Origin: Tenrec ecaudatus
Lineage: Eukaryota > Chordata > Mammalia > Afrosoricida > Tenrecidae
Length of the DNA: 64,000 bases
Assembly: GCF_050624435.1 (NCBI RefSeq)
Contig: NC_134537.1
Coordinates: forward strand, 11,714,584-11,778,583
Reading direction: 5' to 3'
Shown here: positions 43,571 through 54,753 of the stretch, piece after piece
Layout: each line of letters starts with the position of its first letter
Numbering within the stretch: position 1 is the stretch's first letter
The notes under the pieces: generated by a model
Database searches by the model: none
What the model saw: only the letters and a program-made list of their open reading frames with translations
What the model was told of the DNA's origin: nothing
Position numbers and translations under genes: made by a program

Positions 43571-44192
43571 ACCCTACGTGTAGAAAAATTGCCAGGACAG
43601 TGCAGAATCCTGGAAGGAGTAAGGGCCAGGACTTAACCAGCCCTAGTGCTTGAGGGGCGACAGGAAGAAGTTACTAGACTCGGGGACCCACCTGGCGAGA
43701 GCTGATGGACAGGAGGAGCTGGGGCTTTGGCTGAAGCAATGCAGCCAGCCCACGGCAAGGTGCAGGGGTGCCTTCTGACCTCATTCTCTTCCTCTCCTTT
43801 CAACTCCTGTTAATGGGAGGAGGGGAAGGGAGTGTCAAACAGCAAAGGAGCCCATGGATTCAGTCCCTAAAGGTCAGGTCCCTGAGACAGGGCAAGGGAG
43901 GATGGGTGGAGGGTGGATGTGGATCCTCCGATGGAAGATGGAATTCACTCCACACAGGAGTCATCAGTGGAAAGATAAGATAAACGGCAGAGGTCACTGC
44001 CCTGGGGGCCTTCATACGAGGAGGTGGACCAGTAACAGAGAAAGATCCTCCCAAGAGGCTGTCAAGGAGACCAGAAAGCAAACCCTTGAGCCTGAAGCCA
44101 GTCAAGTGAAGCAAGTGTTTCTGTCTGGTAGGAGAGATGGACAGTGGGCGATAGGGCTGTGAGGACCATTCCAGATAGGTCAAGTAAGAATG

Positions 44193-44193
<1 letters not shown>
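43571..44193. other. Intergenic, no gene recognised
   Basis: Mutually antisense frames at 43854-44183 have no recognisable domain. Possibly old repeat sequence. Confidence 0.35.

Positions 44194-44228
<35 letters not shown>
44194..44228 (+). repeat. (TG)17 microsatellite
   Basis: Perfect dinucleotide run. Confidence 0.95.
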
Positions 44229-44232
<4 letters not shown>

Positions 44233-44705
44233 GACGTCAGGGATTCCAGGAAAGAGAAAGAAAGTAGCTAGTAATGTCTCTAGCAGAGAGACCCAGGGCT
44301 AAACAGAAGCAAGAAGAGCCAAACCTTTGGTTCTCTTCCTCCTGGTTATTTTCAACCATGTACATATATGCATGTTACCAAAAGGAGGACAAAAATGTTT
44401 TAAATTGTAGCAGAAAAAAATATTAATTTATGGACAGAGCCCATCCGCAATTTGCTCTCCTCACCTAGAAGGCTCCCCGGGGACTAACCTTGAGACTGGA
44501 GGACAAAAAGAGGAGCATGGGAGGGGCGGGGACCCAGGAAGAACCGCCCCCCTGTGTCAATTCAGCGGTAGACTGAGAGCATTGACCTCTGCTGGCTGCT
44601 TTCAACTTCCTCTTTTCCTTTCATGCACTGTAATCACCTTCAATTGCTTGCACCTCCCCCCAGCTAACCTAAGACTTCAGGAAAGCTTAATTCTACCCAT
44701 TTTGG

Positions 44706-44706
<1 letters not shown>
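44229..44706. other. Intergenic, nothing recognised
   Basis: No gene or repeat family was recognised. Confidence 0.35.

Positions 44707-44767
<61 letters not shown>
44707..44767 (+). repeat. (TA)30 microsatellite
   Basis: Perfect alternating TA, self-complementary. Confidence 0.97.
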
Positions 44768-44769
<2 letters not shown>

Positions 44770-45117
44770 CATATAATGTGTTTTAAGAATTTTCAATCTT
44801 GTGCATCAAAAAGAACTCCTCTGTAAGAAATCACATAAGCACAGATAGTAGTTTAGAAGAGAGAGCTTCTTTAGTTATTTTTCTGATGACCCTTATGTCT
44901 TGGATAAGGTATTTATTTTCTCTAGCAGGACAGAAAACCTTTAAACTGGAAACAGTGTAACAGTATATATATATATCCCCATCTCCAGCTAAGAATCAGT
45001 TCCAACACCTTAGCGGGAGAAAGACCAACAATCGAATTTTAAAATGGGCAAAGAACTTGAATAGACATTTCACCAAAGAAGATAAACAAAATATGCTCAA
45101 TATCATTAGTCATTGCC

Positions 45118-45475
45118 CCAAACCCCCATTGTTGCCCCATCAATTCTGATCACAGCAAACCTACAGGATAGAGTAGAACTGCCCCCACAGGGTTTCCAAA
45201 GCTATACATCCTTAGCAAAGCAGCCAGAGACATCTTTCTCCCTCTGAGTAGCTGGTGAGCTCGAACTGCCAACCTTTCTGCTAGCAGCCAAGCTACTCGT
45301 CGAAACCCTGCAGGACAGAGCAGAGCTGCTCCTTAGGGTTTCTGAGACTGAATCATTAGAGGAACAAACAGTTCCATCTTTTTCCTGCAGAGCCCCTGGT
45401 GTGTTTTAACCACTTACCTTGCATTTAGTAGGTAGCCCAGCTCTTAATTGACAGCAGTAGCCACCGGGGTATAAC
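45118..45475 (-). repeat. Two overlapping AfroSINE copies
   Basis: 3'-body motifs occur twice (AGGATAGAGTAGAACTGCCC at 45163 and AGGACAGAGCAGAGCTGCTC at 45312), so one copy is nested in or adjacent to another. Both are inside the L1. Confidence 0.6.
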
Positions 45476-45529
45476 TCATGAAGGAAATGAAAGTCAAAAC
45501 CATCATGAAATAGCATTGCATCCCTATGA

Positions 45530-45685
45530 AGCTAGTTGTCGCTGAGTCGACTCTGATTCATGGAGACTCCGTGTGGGTCAGAATAGAACTAGGCTTCGTA
45601 GGGTTTCTAAAGCAGACAACCAGGCCTTTCTCCCCGGCTAACTCTGGGTGGAATTGAACCTGCAGCCTTTCAGTTAGCAGGGGAC
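45530..45685 (-). repeat. AfroSINE variant
   Basis: It has GAGTCGACTCTGATTCATGG, CCAGGCCTTTCTCCCCGGCT and GGGTGGAATTGAACCTGCAG. Confidence 0.65.
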
Positions 45686-45857
45686 CCCTTGTTTACCCCA
45701 CTCAGATCCTCCTTACCCCCACGAGGATGCCTGGACAATGTGAAGGGATTAAAACTCTGGTTCATTGGTGTTATGAATGTAGCATGGTGCTGTCCTGTGG
45801 AAAAGTGGGGGGTTCCTCAATTCCACTCCCAGCTAGAAAACCTCAAAACTTCTTGCC

Positions 45858-46050
45858 CTCCAGTTGATGTGGCTCACAACGACCCTATAGGACAGGGCAG
45901 AACTGGCCCCGGGGGTTTCTGAAACTGCCACTCTTGACCAGAGTAGAAAGCCCCGCCTTTCTGCTGCAGAGCAACTGACTGGTTGTTTCGAACTGCTGAC
46001 CTTTCAGATCACAGCCTAGTACGTGATTACCACACCACCCGGGCGCCTCA
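45858..46050 (-). repeat. AfroSINE
   Basis: It has ACGACCCTATAGGACAGGGC and GTTTCGAACTGCTGACCTTT. The right end (CCACACCACCCGGGCGCC) is the complement of the tRNA-like head. Confidence 0.75.
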
Positions 46051-46189
46051 TTCCTACCTGCATGCCCCAAATTATTGAAAGCAGAAATCAAGCAGATACG
46101 TGTGCGCTAATGTTCCCGGCAGCATTGTTCACAACAGCTAAAAGGTGAAGACAACCCAAGTGTTGGATAAGTGAAATGTGTAGCACATA

Positions 46190-46392
46190 CAAAAAGGAAG
46201 CTTCTTGGCACAGGAGGAAAGCATTAGGTGACTAACCAACCGACAGGTTGGCAGTTCAAACCCACCAGCCACTTTGTAAAGATAGTGGGGGGGATGGATG
46301 TCTGCTTCCATAAAAATGTATGAAAGTCATGGACCAGGTCTAGTCTGTTTTATGGAGTGTCTATGAGTCTCAGCTCCATGGACCTGGGTCAT
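46190..46392 (+). repeat. AfroSINE
   Basis: It has the diverged head TTGGCACAGGAGGAAAGCAT, the B-box-like GGCAGTTCAAACCCACCAGCC and the body TGTCTGCTTCCATAAAAATG. Confidence 0.7.
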
Positions 46393-46831
46393 AAAGAGAG
46401 GAGGTCTGACACATGGGACAGCATGGATAAACCTGAAGACATTTACGCTAAGTGAAATAAAGGGGCACATATTGCATGATCCCCGTTTTATGAATTATTC
46501 AGACTAGGCAAATGTACAGAGGCCAGAATGTCTTAGAGGCAGGGGGGCGGGGCTGATGGGAGAGGGAAACGGGGACGCCTTGCTAAAGAAGTAGCTTCTG
46601 AGAACATTTGGAAGTGGTGACATGGAAGTCACAGATTGTACATAAAAATGGAAGAAATGACAAGTGTTTTCTTACAGATATTTCAACACAACAGGAGGGA
46701 AAAAAAGAATCAGGCCTAAATTAGTGTAAATTCTTTCAAGATTATTGTACTGATTCTTATCTCTATTGCAGGTCCTGAGGGTGGGGCCTTCAATGGAGGC
46801 AGCCTCTTTCCCTGACGCCTTTCTGAGATGG

Positions 46832-47342
46832 TGTGTTAGTCTGGGATGACTAGAGAAACAAATCCAGGGAGACTCATATGTGAATAAGAAAAAGCTGTAT
46901 CTAAAGAGTCATTGCATATTAAGAAAATATCCCAGCCCAGTGCAGATCAAGTCCATAAGTCTGATATTAGCTCATATGTCTGATCCCAGTCTATAAATTC
47001 CTCTTCAGACTCATGCAACGTATGCAACGACACCAAATGCAGGAAGATCACAGGCCAGTGGGTGGAAAGTCTGGTGGATCCAGTGGTGGTAGAAGCATTT
47101 CAGCACTGGTGTGTGTCTCCAAGTGGCTCCTCCAGCTCCAGGGCTTGGGTTCTATCTTTGTTCCAAGTGGCTTGTCAGCAGGAAGGCAAAGCATAGTGTG
47201 TGTGTATCTGGCCTCCAGTGAGCTAGTTATCTCCTTAGCACGTCCAAGTGAGGTCATCAAGCTGTGACCTGATTGACAGGCTAAACTCTATCCCTTCACT
47301 CTTAATAGTCTCAAGTTGACATCATATTATGTAACTACCACA
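46832..47342 (-). mobile_element. LTR-like element, copy e, both ends intact
   Basis: It begins TGTGTTAGTCTGGG and ends ATTATGTAACTACCACA. The outer 8 bases are inverted with one mismatch. It is 511 bp long and has no clear flanking duplication. It is the best copy for defining the family. Confidence 0.55.
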
Positions 47343-47940
47343 GGCAGCCTCCTCTAGGATCTCAAACCCAGTTCAGAAAGCTTTTCTGTTAACAAATGGA
47401 GGGATGGGAGAAGGAGAATGGCGGTGGGTAGCTTTGGGAAACTTATCTTCCCTCCCCTCCCCTTCCCTTCTCTTCCCTTAGCAGCTTCCTTGGCCAGGGA
47501 GTGGGGTTCCCTATTTGACAGATATGAGATTTGTCTGATGTGGGGTTTCCCAAAGGCCAGTGGCCAGAAAGAGAGCAGGGAGTCTGATAGTGATGTGCAA
47601 AGATCCGTTCCGGCCCCCTGCTCCATCTCCATCTCTCCCACTCCCCAAGAAACTCAAAGGACTCCTCAACCTTCCCTACACTTTTCCATCTCCCTGCCTT
47701 TGTCCTGCTGAAAAAGACAGCTCCACTCAGTGGAGTCCTGGAGCCAGCTCAGCCTGGCTCGTGAGCAGAACCTGGGCATCCCTGTCCAGTTTCACATTCA
47801 GTGGCTCATCGCTTGATATCAGCCATGGTGGAAGAATTTACACCATGAACATGAATGGGCACACACTAGAAAGCATGGCCTTTTCCTACCCAGAGAAGTC
47901 GTTTATGAAGACATGACTGTCCCCATTCCTGCTGCTGCCA
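47343..47940. other. Intergenic, no gene recognised
   Basis: A polypyrimidine stretch lies at 47448-47480. Frames of about 100 codons on both strands have no recognisable domain. Confidence 0.35.
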
Positions 47941-47944
47941 CTTA

Positions 47945-48310
47945 AAAGTGCTGTGACTCAGAGCAGTCACTTCCTGACCTGCTCTGAGTTTCAGTTTCCT
48001 TGTCCGTAAGTTGGAACACCCAGTCTCCATTGCATCGGATTTGTTTCTGACTCTCCGTGACCCTATAGGACAAAGTAGAATGGCTCCTCAGGTCTCCTAG
48101 ACTGTCCTCTTTATGGGCGCCTACCCAGGAGCAGTTGGTGGGTTCACACTCTTCCAGTTAGCAGGCAAGTAAGTGTTGAAGCGTTGTGCCCCAGAACTCC
48201 TTATAGATATCTACCTAATAGGGTTGTCAGAGGATTAAAGTGACCATAGCCCTGTGGCGTGTTCAACGCAAACTTTGGCTCTTAGTAAGTACTGAATGTG
48301 CGTTAGCACA
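47945..48310 (-). repeat. MIR split by an AfroSINE
   Basis: 47945-48026 (CAGTCACTTCCTGACCTGCT, TTTCAGTTTCCTTGTCCGTA) and 48206-48310 (AATAGGGTTGTCAGAGGATT, CTTAGTAAGTACTGAATGTG) together read as one mammal-wide interspersed repeat. The 180 bases between are an AfroSINE. The strand follows the usual MIR convention and is not certain. Confidence 0.65.
48028..48205 (-). repeat. AfroSINE inside MIR
   Basis: It has CTCCGTGACCCTATAGGACA and GGAGCAGTTGGTGGGTTCAC. Its right end is a decayed head. Confidence 0.65.
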
Positions 48311-48889
48311 GGTCCAATTATCTACAACTGCATCACAAATCACCCCCCCACCCCAAACTTAATAGTTGAACACAACCATTTCTATTTTTCTCATGAATCT
48401 AATGTCATTAGAATTTGGTGATCATCATCTGAAGGCATTCATACATCTAAGAGTCAATGTGACCTGTCCGCCTAGATCTTGACTGGGTCTGTCTGGGCTT
48501 CCTCACAGTATGGTGTGGTGGATGAATTCCAAGGTTGAGAGTCTCGAGAAAGAGCCAGACTGTCACTCTATCACCTTCTCTAACCCACGCTTGTAAGCCA
48601 CACAGCATTGCTCCTGTCTTCTATTCATCAGAAGCCAGCCACTGAAGCAGGTCCAAAGTCTGTTCTGTCTGGGGTTCAGGGTGAACTCTCTTAGCTTGGG
48701 GTGTCTCAGTCTGTCGAGTGGAAATCAGGAAAGTTCTGTAGACTGAACCCATGAAACAGATAATCACATTCCTTCATCAGAAGCCAACTTTTTTCTTTCT
48801 GAAAAAGGTGGACAGGATCATAAGCTTTTCTCAGGTGAAATAGTTAAAGACTAAGCAGAGAGACAGAGCCCGCCTTCTTCCATAAGACC
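48311..48889. repeat. Possible old interspersed repeat
   Basis: ATCTACAACTGCATCACAAA and CCTCACAGTATGGTGTGGTG resemble a common mammal-wide repeat that I cannot name reliably. No gene was recognised. Confidence 0.35.
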
Positions 48890-49182
48890 TGAATTCACTG
48901 TGCTTCACCTTCCTGTTGACAAGCCATATGGAGCCATGCTAATGGCAGCCAGAGTCCTAGAGATGCATCTACCGCCGTTGGATCCACAGGAATTTCTATC
49001 CACCAGCCCGCAATCTTCCTGCATTCAATATCATTGCATGTGCTCTGTGAGTCTAAATAGGAATTTATGGACTATTATTGGATATATGGGCTAATATCAG
49101 AATTATGGACTTGGTTTGCATTGGGCTGAGATGTTTGCTTAATATACAATTTTTCTTTGATATAAAGTGCTGTCTTACACAT
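48890..49182 (+). mobile_element. LTR-like element, copy f, truncated
   Basis: It has CCTGTTGACAAGCCATATGG, GCAATCTTCCTGCATTCAAT and GATATAAAGTGCTGTCTTAC. It breaks off at a CA run. Confidence 0.5.
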
Positions 49183-49354
49183 ACACACACACACACACCT
49201 GAATCAATCTCGTGGGCACATTGAGACCCCCAGAGCAGGAGTCTCATCCCAGAGAGAAGCATGTGGGTTGACACATGCTATTTGAATGGTGTTATAAATT
49301 GGATTGTGCCTCCCCCATACCCCCCCAAATGTGTTGTATATCTTGACTCCTATA

Positions 49355-49500
49355 CCTGCAAGAGCAGGAGAAAGGCGAGGCTTTCTACTCCCGTAAAGAG
49401 TTACAGTCTTGGAAATCCACAGGGACAGTTCTAGCCTGCCCTGTAGGGTTGCTGCGGGTTGGTATTGACTTGAAGGCAGTGAGTGTGAGTTTTATTTTAT
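49355..49500 (+). repeat. AfroSINE 3' portion
   Basis: It has GGCTTTCTACTCCCGTAAAG, ACAGGGACAGTTCTAGCCTG and the end GAAGGCAGTGAGTGTGAG. About 60 bases of LTR-like sequence (GTGCCTCCCCCATACCCCCC) precede it. Confidence 0.7.
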
Positions 49501-49843
49501 CTTTTTTAGTTTTGTGTGTATATGTGCAAGAATGGACTCAAAAACAATAATTGTGCGCATGGCGCAGGATGGAAGAGTGTGCTGTTCTGTTGTGCTTGAA
49601 GTCACAGCTGACGGTGTTCCTATGGTTATAATCTCACTAGGGATGTATTTTTGATCGTTGGAACGTATTATCGTAAGGTCTATCTTGAGTTGATCTCTTG
49701 AAATAGAAAGAACAGTTCCATCCAGCCCCTTTCCTGGTCTCTCTTTGTGTCTCTCCACGCTGCCCTCCCTGCTTTCCAGAGATGACCCCTGCTCGTCTGT
49801 GAGAATGTAGTCTCGTAAGCTTCACTTGAACTCCTAAAAGCTT

Positions 49844-49846
<3 letters not shown>
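49501..49846. other. Intergenic, nothing recognised
   Basis: No gene or repeat family was recognised. Confidence 0.3.

Positions 49847-49935
<89 letters not shown>
49847..49935 (+). repeat. Compound (CA)n(GA)n microsatellite
   Basis: About 19 CA units pass directly into about 25 GA units. Confidence 0.97.
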
Positions 49936-49936
<1 letters not shown>

Positions 49937-50039
49937 AGATTAAGCAAGGGGACACAGGTATTGCAAGATCCTTCCCCCAGAGCCGACACAGCGAAAACCT
50001 TCCCCTAAAGGTGGTGCGCTGAATGTGGACTCCTAGCCT

Positions 50040-50228
50040 CCTGAACTGTGGTACAGTAGTCAAGTGTTTGGCTGCTACCCTAACGGCTGGCAGTTCAAAC
50101 CAATCAGCCCCTCAGAGGGACAAAGACGTGGCGGTGTGCTTCCATAAGGATCTCAGCCTTAGAAACTCTAATAAGGAAGTTCTGTTCTGTCCCGTAGACT
50201 CACTATGGGTAGGACTGGCCTTGTCAGC
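50040..50228 (+). repeat. AfroSINE
   Basis: It has GGCTGGCAGTTCAAACCAAT, GACGTGGCGGTGTGCTTCCA and CGTAGACTCACTATGGGTAG. Confidence 0.7.
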
Positions 50229-50789
50229 CACCGTTCGGTTGGTGGAACTGTGAGGAAATAGCCGTCTGTTTGTCCAAGCCACCCGCTTGCGCTGGTACAG
50301 CAGCACTAGATCACAGATGGAGACTTCTTTGGGGAAAACCTGTCCAAGAGAAACCGCTAATTCAACGGTGGGAGTCAGAGAGCGTCTTTCTACTACACAA
50401 GGGCTGAGGCTGGGAGGGCCTCCGAGGGGTGAGGACCCAGCCCCTCAACTAGCCAGAGGCCCCATCCAGGCTCCTACTGCTCCGTCCTTATTCTCCTCCT
50501 GCCCAGGGCTTATGTCAACAGGTTCCTGTCCGCTCTCTGGGTGGATGCTCCTGGACGCCAGGCCTGGGGGTGGGGTGGAGTGCAGGCCAGACGGTCCAAG
50601 TCCAAGAAGACCTCCCAACGTCTCAGGATGCACTTTTGCTCCGCTGGTTCCACTACGGAAAGCCCTGCCTCGGATGGCGGGGGTGGCCTTACACAGATCA
50701 AGTCCCTACTCTGGGCCTCACCCTTCCTATTTCTAAAATCAGCAGGGTCAACTAGAGAAGTTATTCCTGAAGGGTCAGCTGGGATATTT
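50229..50789. other. Intergenic, no gene recognised
   Basis: Overlapping frames of 60-160 codons on both strands have no recognisable domain. Confidence 0.3.
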
Positions 50790-50978
50790 CAGAGAGAGAG
50801 AGGAGAGGGGAGGGAGGGAAGGAGGGACGGAGAGAGAGAGATAAAAAAGAGAAAGGAGAAAAGGGGAGAAGACAGAGGAGAGGGGGGAGAGATAGAAAGA
50901 CAGTGTAAGAGGGGGAGAGGGAGGGAGGGAGAGAGAGAGAAGAGTGAAAGAGGAAAGAGAGAGAGAGAGAGAGAAGAC
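50790..50978 (+). repeat. Purine-rich (GA/GGA) tract
   Basis: Nearly 190 bases of almost uninterrupted purines. Its Glu/Lys/Arg-rich translations are artefacts. Confidence 0.9.
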
Positions 50979-52149
50979 CAACATAGAAATGTGATCACAT
51001 GTACTGGGGCAAATGATATTCCAGAATGAGATCGGATATATGCGAGGGGTGCAATGAAGCGAAAGCCGAGGGGTGGGAATGGCTATTGAAAGATGGGGTT
51101 CTGTCCATCTGGCAGCACATGGCCTCTCGTCCCCAGGCGCTGGCTCCCGTGGCCCCGTTCCACAGTACCAGGGAGCCCGAGGAGGCTTTTGCACCCTCTT
51201 CCCATCCCACCCGGTCGGTATTTCCAACACCCACTGAGTGTTTCCGTGCGCATCAGATAACCATTCCATGCCAGATGTGGAGGCGTCGTGTCCTGAGAGA
51301 CCGAAGGGAAATCACCACCACCGGAGCCCGTGAGTTACATCGGTGCTGTCTCCTTCCAGAGAAGAGCAACACAGTGCACTCTGTGGCCCCTACATGGCTG
51401 TTATGCTCAGCTTGAGACCCGTGCAAGCGCTTGGCCAAATGACCGGATCAGACGACCTGTTTGAATGCCACCTAAAATCAACGGCACACCGTGTGGGAGA
51501 GCGATTGCTATCCCAAAGGAGCGCAAGCAGACAATCGGCGCTCTTGTTCAATAAAGTCACGGTGGCAAGCCTTGGTAGCTGTTGACCCAGAATTAATTCT
51601 ATCCCTTCTTTCTTCTAACAGATCCCCGGTTTTGATTCCTGCCCAAGAGCTTTTCATGGCAGGCAAAGAACTCCAAGTTACAAGTTGTCTAAGTCAGCCC
51701 TGCTTTCCCAGCCTCCTTTGCAGCTCTAAGGGACAGACCCTGCCGGCCAAAGAAAGATCCAGGACGTGCTCTGTGGAAGAGTGCTTCTGAGGCATGGTGG
51801 GCTTGCTGAGCCAGGAATGCAGGTGCTGGCCCTGCACTGAAGGCTTCCTCGCTGGGCGCAGGCAGTCATGGTACCTGGTGCAAGCAGGAAGCCAAAAACA
51901 CAAGGTGAAGACTGAGAACATTCTCGAGATGTCAAGCTTCGGAAGGAACACCGGTGGCTGGTGGCCGAGTTCCCAACTTCCTCTGACACACAGTGTAGAA
52001 ATACCTTCTGGCTGGAGGTGTCAAAAGGATCAGGTATCAGGCATCATCAGAACAAAAAAATCTTATAGTGAATGAGTGGGGGGAGTGCGGAGTGGAGATC
52101 CAAACCCATTTGTAGGTCACTGGAGATCCTCTTACAGAAGGGTCTCAGG
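50979..52149. other. Intergenic, no gene recognised
   Basis: Several frames of 80-160 codons have no recognisable domains. Some stretches are probably old LINE sequence, but I cannot support a call. Confidence 0.3.
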
Positions 52150-52712
52150 GAGGAGACGAGCTAGACAGGGTGTGATGTAGCAATGATGAAAAATACAACT
52201 TTCCTCTAGTTCCTAAATACTTCTTCCCCACCCTCCCCCACTATCATGATCCCAATTCTACCTTGCAAGTATGGCTAGACCAGAGTGTGTACACTGGTAC
52301 AGATAGGAACTGGAAACACGGGGAATTCAGGGTGGATGATCCCTTCAAGACAAGTTGTGAGAGCGGCGATACTGGGAGGGTAGAAGGAGGGTGGGTTGGA
52401 AAGGGAGAACTGGTTACAAGATCTACATGTGACCTTCTCCCTGGGGAATGGACAACAGAAAAGTGGGTGAAGGGAGACGTTGGACAGGGCAAGATATGAC
52501 AAAATAATAATTTATAAATTATCAAGGGTTCATGAGGGATGGGGGAGGGGGCAGGGAGGGGAAAAACGAGGACCTAATGCCAGGGGCTTAAGTGGAGAGC
52601 AAATATTTCGAGAATAATGAAGTCAATGAATGTACAAAAGTGCTTTACACAATTGATGTATCTATGGATTGTGATAAGAGTTGTATGAGCCCCTAATAAA
52701 ATGATTAAAAGA
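52150..52712 (+). repeat. 5'-truncated L1-like 3' end, long copy
   Basis: It has TACAACTTTCCTCTAGTTCC near the start, the purine tract at 52535-52560 and the end CCCCTAATAAAATGATTAAA. Confidence 0.7.
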
Positions 52713-53072
52713 AATACCTTCTAGTATGTGTAAAGCCTTGGTAAAGCTGGGGTCTTTATGACTGATAATCATGGAAAACGTCCCTAATAGGTGCACCTCT
52801 GATGGATGCAGTATGATTCAGCCCACCTTGTGTTTCCAGAAAATAGATGCGTTATCTTCTGCTGCCATGCCAGAAGGACCACAATTAGATAATCAAACTG
52901 ATGCTCTCACATGTTAAGAAGCTAGTAGTATAAATCCAGGCATAAGCTCAAGGAGGTGACGTCTCTCTGTTGACCCTGGGGGAAGGGTCTTGTCTCCTCC
53001 CAATGTCTGTGGGCCTGGCATTCCTCGGGGATGTCCATGTGTCTTGCCATCAGTCTTCCCCTGGGCCTAGGG
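52713..53072. other. Intergenic, nothing recognised
   Basis: No gene or repeat family was recognised. Confidence 0.3.
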
Positions 53073-53265
53073 CAGTGGTTTTCCACCTTCCTCATGTCGC
53101 GAGCCTTTCATACAGTTCCTCATGTGGTGGGGACCCTCCAACCATAAATTGTTTTCATTGCTACTTCAACACTGTCATTTTTCTATTGTGATGAATTGGG
53201 CGACCCCTGTGAAAGGGTCGTTCGACCACCCAAAAGGGTCACAACCCACAAGTTGAGAACCATTG
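53073..53265 (-). mobile_element. SPIN-like MITE, 193 bp
   Basis: It starts CAGTGGTTTTCCACC and ends GTTGAGAACCATTG. The right part carries CCCCTGTGAAAGGGTCGTTC, the complement of the SPIN left end. It is an internal deletion derivative of the longer copies. No flanking duplication is visible (GCCTAGGG against GTTGCATA). It directly abuts an LTR-like element. Confidence 0.75.
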
Positions 53266-53719
53266 GTTGCATAATTTTCATGTCAACGTAATGATATAAA
53301 AATGTACGGGTGGAGACTAGCCTGTCAGTCAGGTCACAGGCTGATGGCACCTCCTGGTGGGCGTGACCTTCTCATAAGGAGGATCCTAGGAACTTCCGCT
53401 CTCTCTCTCTCTCTCAGCCTTCACCTTCCTGATAAGGAGCCATGCTGAGGCCTGCGTGGGCCTGGGGCAGGTGGAGGTGTGTCTACCACCATTGGACCCT
53501 TAAAGCTTTGCACCCACCAGCTTGTGATCTTCTTACATCGTGGCATGTGGCTTCGTGAGTCTGAAGAGTGATTTATGGACTAGAACTGGACTTAAGGACT
53601 TGATTTAGACTGGGCTGGGATGTGTGCTTGATATCCAATTACTCGTTGATATAAAGCTCTTTCTTACACATATATGCATGTCACTGGATTTGTTCCTCTA
53701 GTCAACCCAGCCTAACACA
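53266..53719 (+). mobile_element. LTR-like element, copy g
   Basis: It has TCATGTCAACGTAATG near its start, then AGCCTGTCAGTCAGGTCACA, TTGATATAAAGCTCTTTCTT and the end CTAACACA. The first ~8 bases expected from other copies are missing at the SPIN junction. A CT run lies at 53399-53417. Confidence 0.55.
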
Positions 53720-54289
53720 GCTATGAAGTTCAAAGGACAGGTTCTGCCCTGTCTCTTCTTTCTTGGTGACCTCAGCAGGTATCCCTTGCTCCCACGCTCA
53801 CTTCTCTTGCCTTTTGTATCTTGTAAGGGGGGAAAAATGGTGATGCAGGCCACATGCCAGGGACGGTCTCCTTACATCAGATGGAGGCTGTGCGACCCGT
53901 CAGAGTGCTGTATTCCTCCCTCCGACACCAGGACCATCGAATCCCCTTACAATGGACGGGCCAATCACAGGAGGCCACACCGTGGGGCATGATGACCTCA
54001 TTACATAACTGACAAATGACACTACTCCTATATATCTCCTAAACCATTGAGAATTATGGCCCAGCCAAGTCAACACACATTAGGAGGCTCTGGTGGTGGT
54101 AGGGCACAAAATACAGCCCATGGCACGAGGGAAACAGGCTTGGTAACTTTTTGCTCTGTGTATCGCTGGATTCCTGTGCACGATTAGAGGAGGGCGTCCC
54201 AGCAGGGTATGGGGAGAGGGAAAAGGGCATTAGGGCACTCAGTCAGTGCCCGGTTTCCCACTTGCGAGTCACCATGGGTAAGATGCATC
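53720..54289. other. Intergenic, no gene recognised
   Basis: An 89-codon frame at 53723-53992 has no recognisable domain. Confidence 0.3.
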
Positions 54290-54294
54290 ATTCA

Positions 54295-54478
54295 ATCACA
54301 AACAAACTCACTGCCATCAAGTCAACTCTGACTCGGAGCCACCCGCAGGACAGACCAGAACTGCCCTGGTGGATTCCCAAGGCTGCCCTTCACAGAGGTA
54401 GGAAGCTTCGCCTGTCTCCTGCAAAGTCACTCGTGGGTTCGAACTGCTGACCTTGTAACCACTACACCACCCGGGCTG
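54295..54478 (-). repeat. AfroSINE, full length
   Basis: It has AACAAACTCACTGCCATCAA at the 3' end of the element, TCAACTCTGACTCGGAGCC and GGGTTCGAACTGCTGACCTT. The head complement ends near ACACCACCCGGGC. Confidence 0.8.
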
Positions 54479-54720
54479 ACAGCCCACCTAACTCTCTCTC
54501 TCCTGGAGACCCCCTTCTATCTCCTCTTTTTCCTTTGGGCCTGTTGGCAGTGAAAGCTCTGCTGCTGGGGTCATCCCTTATGGCCCTCCTGCAGACACAT
54601 TGGTGGGCAGTTCTTTTGTTAAATATGACTTCTTAAAATCATCTGATTTTGAGTGTGCATTTTCTGTTGGCACCTGACTGATCAACTCGCATCAATTCAG
54701 AGAATTTTAAACACCCCCCT

Positions 54721-54721
<1 letters not shown>

Positions 54722-54750
<29 letters not shown>
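54722..54750 (+). repeat. (CA)14 microsatellite
   Basis: Perfect dinucleotide run. Confidence 0.95.

Positions 54751-54753
<3 letters not shown>

Larger units (their letters stand above)
44990..46735 (+). repeat. Old L1 3' region, split by AfroSINEs
   Basis: L1 sense sequence shows at 45030-45115 (AATTTTAAAATGGGCAAAGA, GACATTTCACCAAAGAAGAT) and at 45480-45530 (ATGAAAGTCAAAACCATCAT). It continues at 46080-46190 (GGCAGCATTGTTCACAACAG) and 46395-46730 (GACAGCATGGATAAACCTGA). The gaps are filled by at least four AfroSINE-type insertions. Confidence 0.7.
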
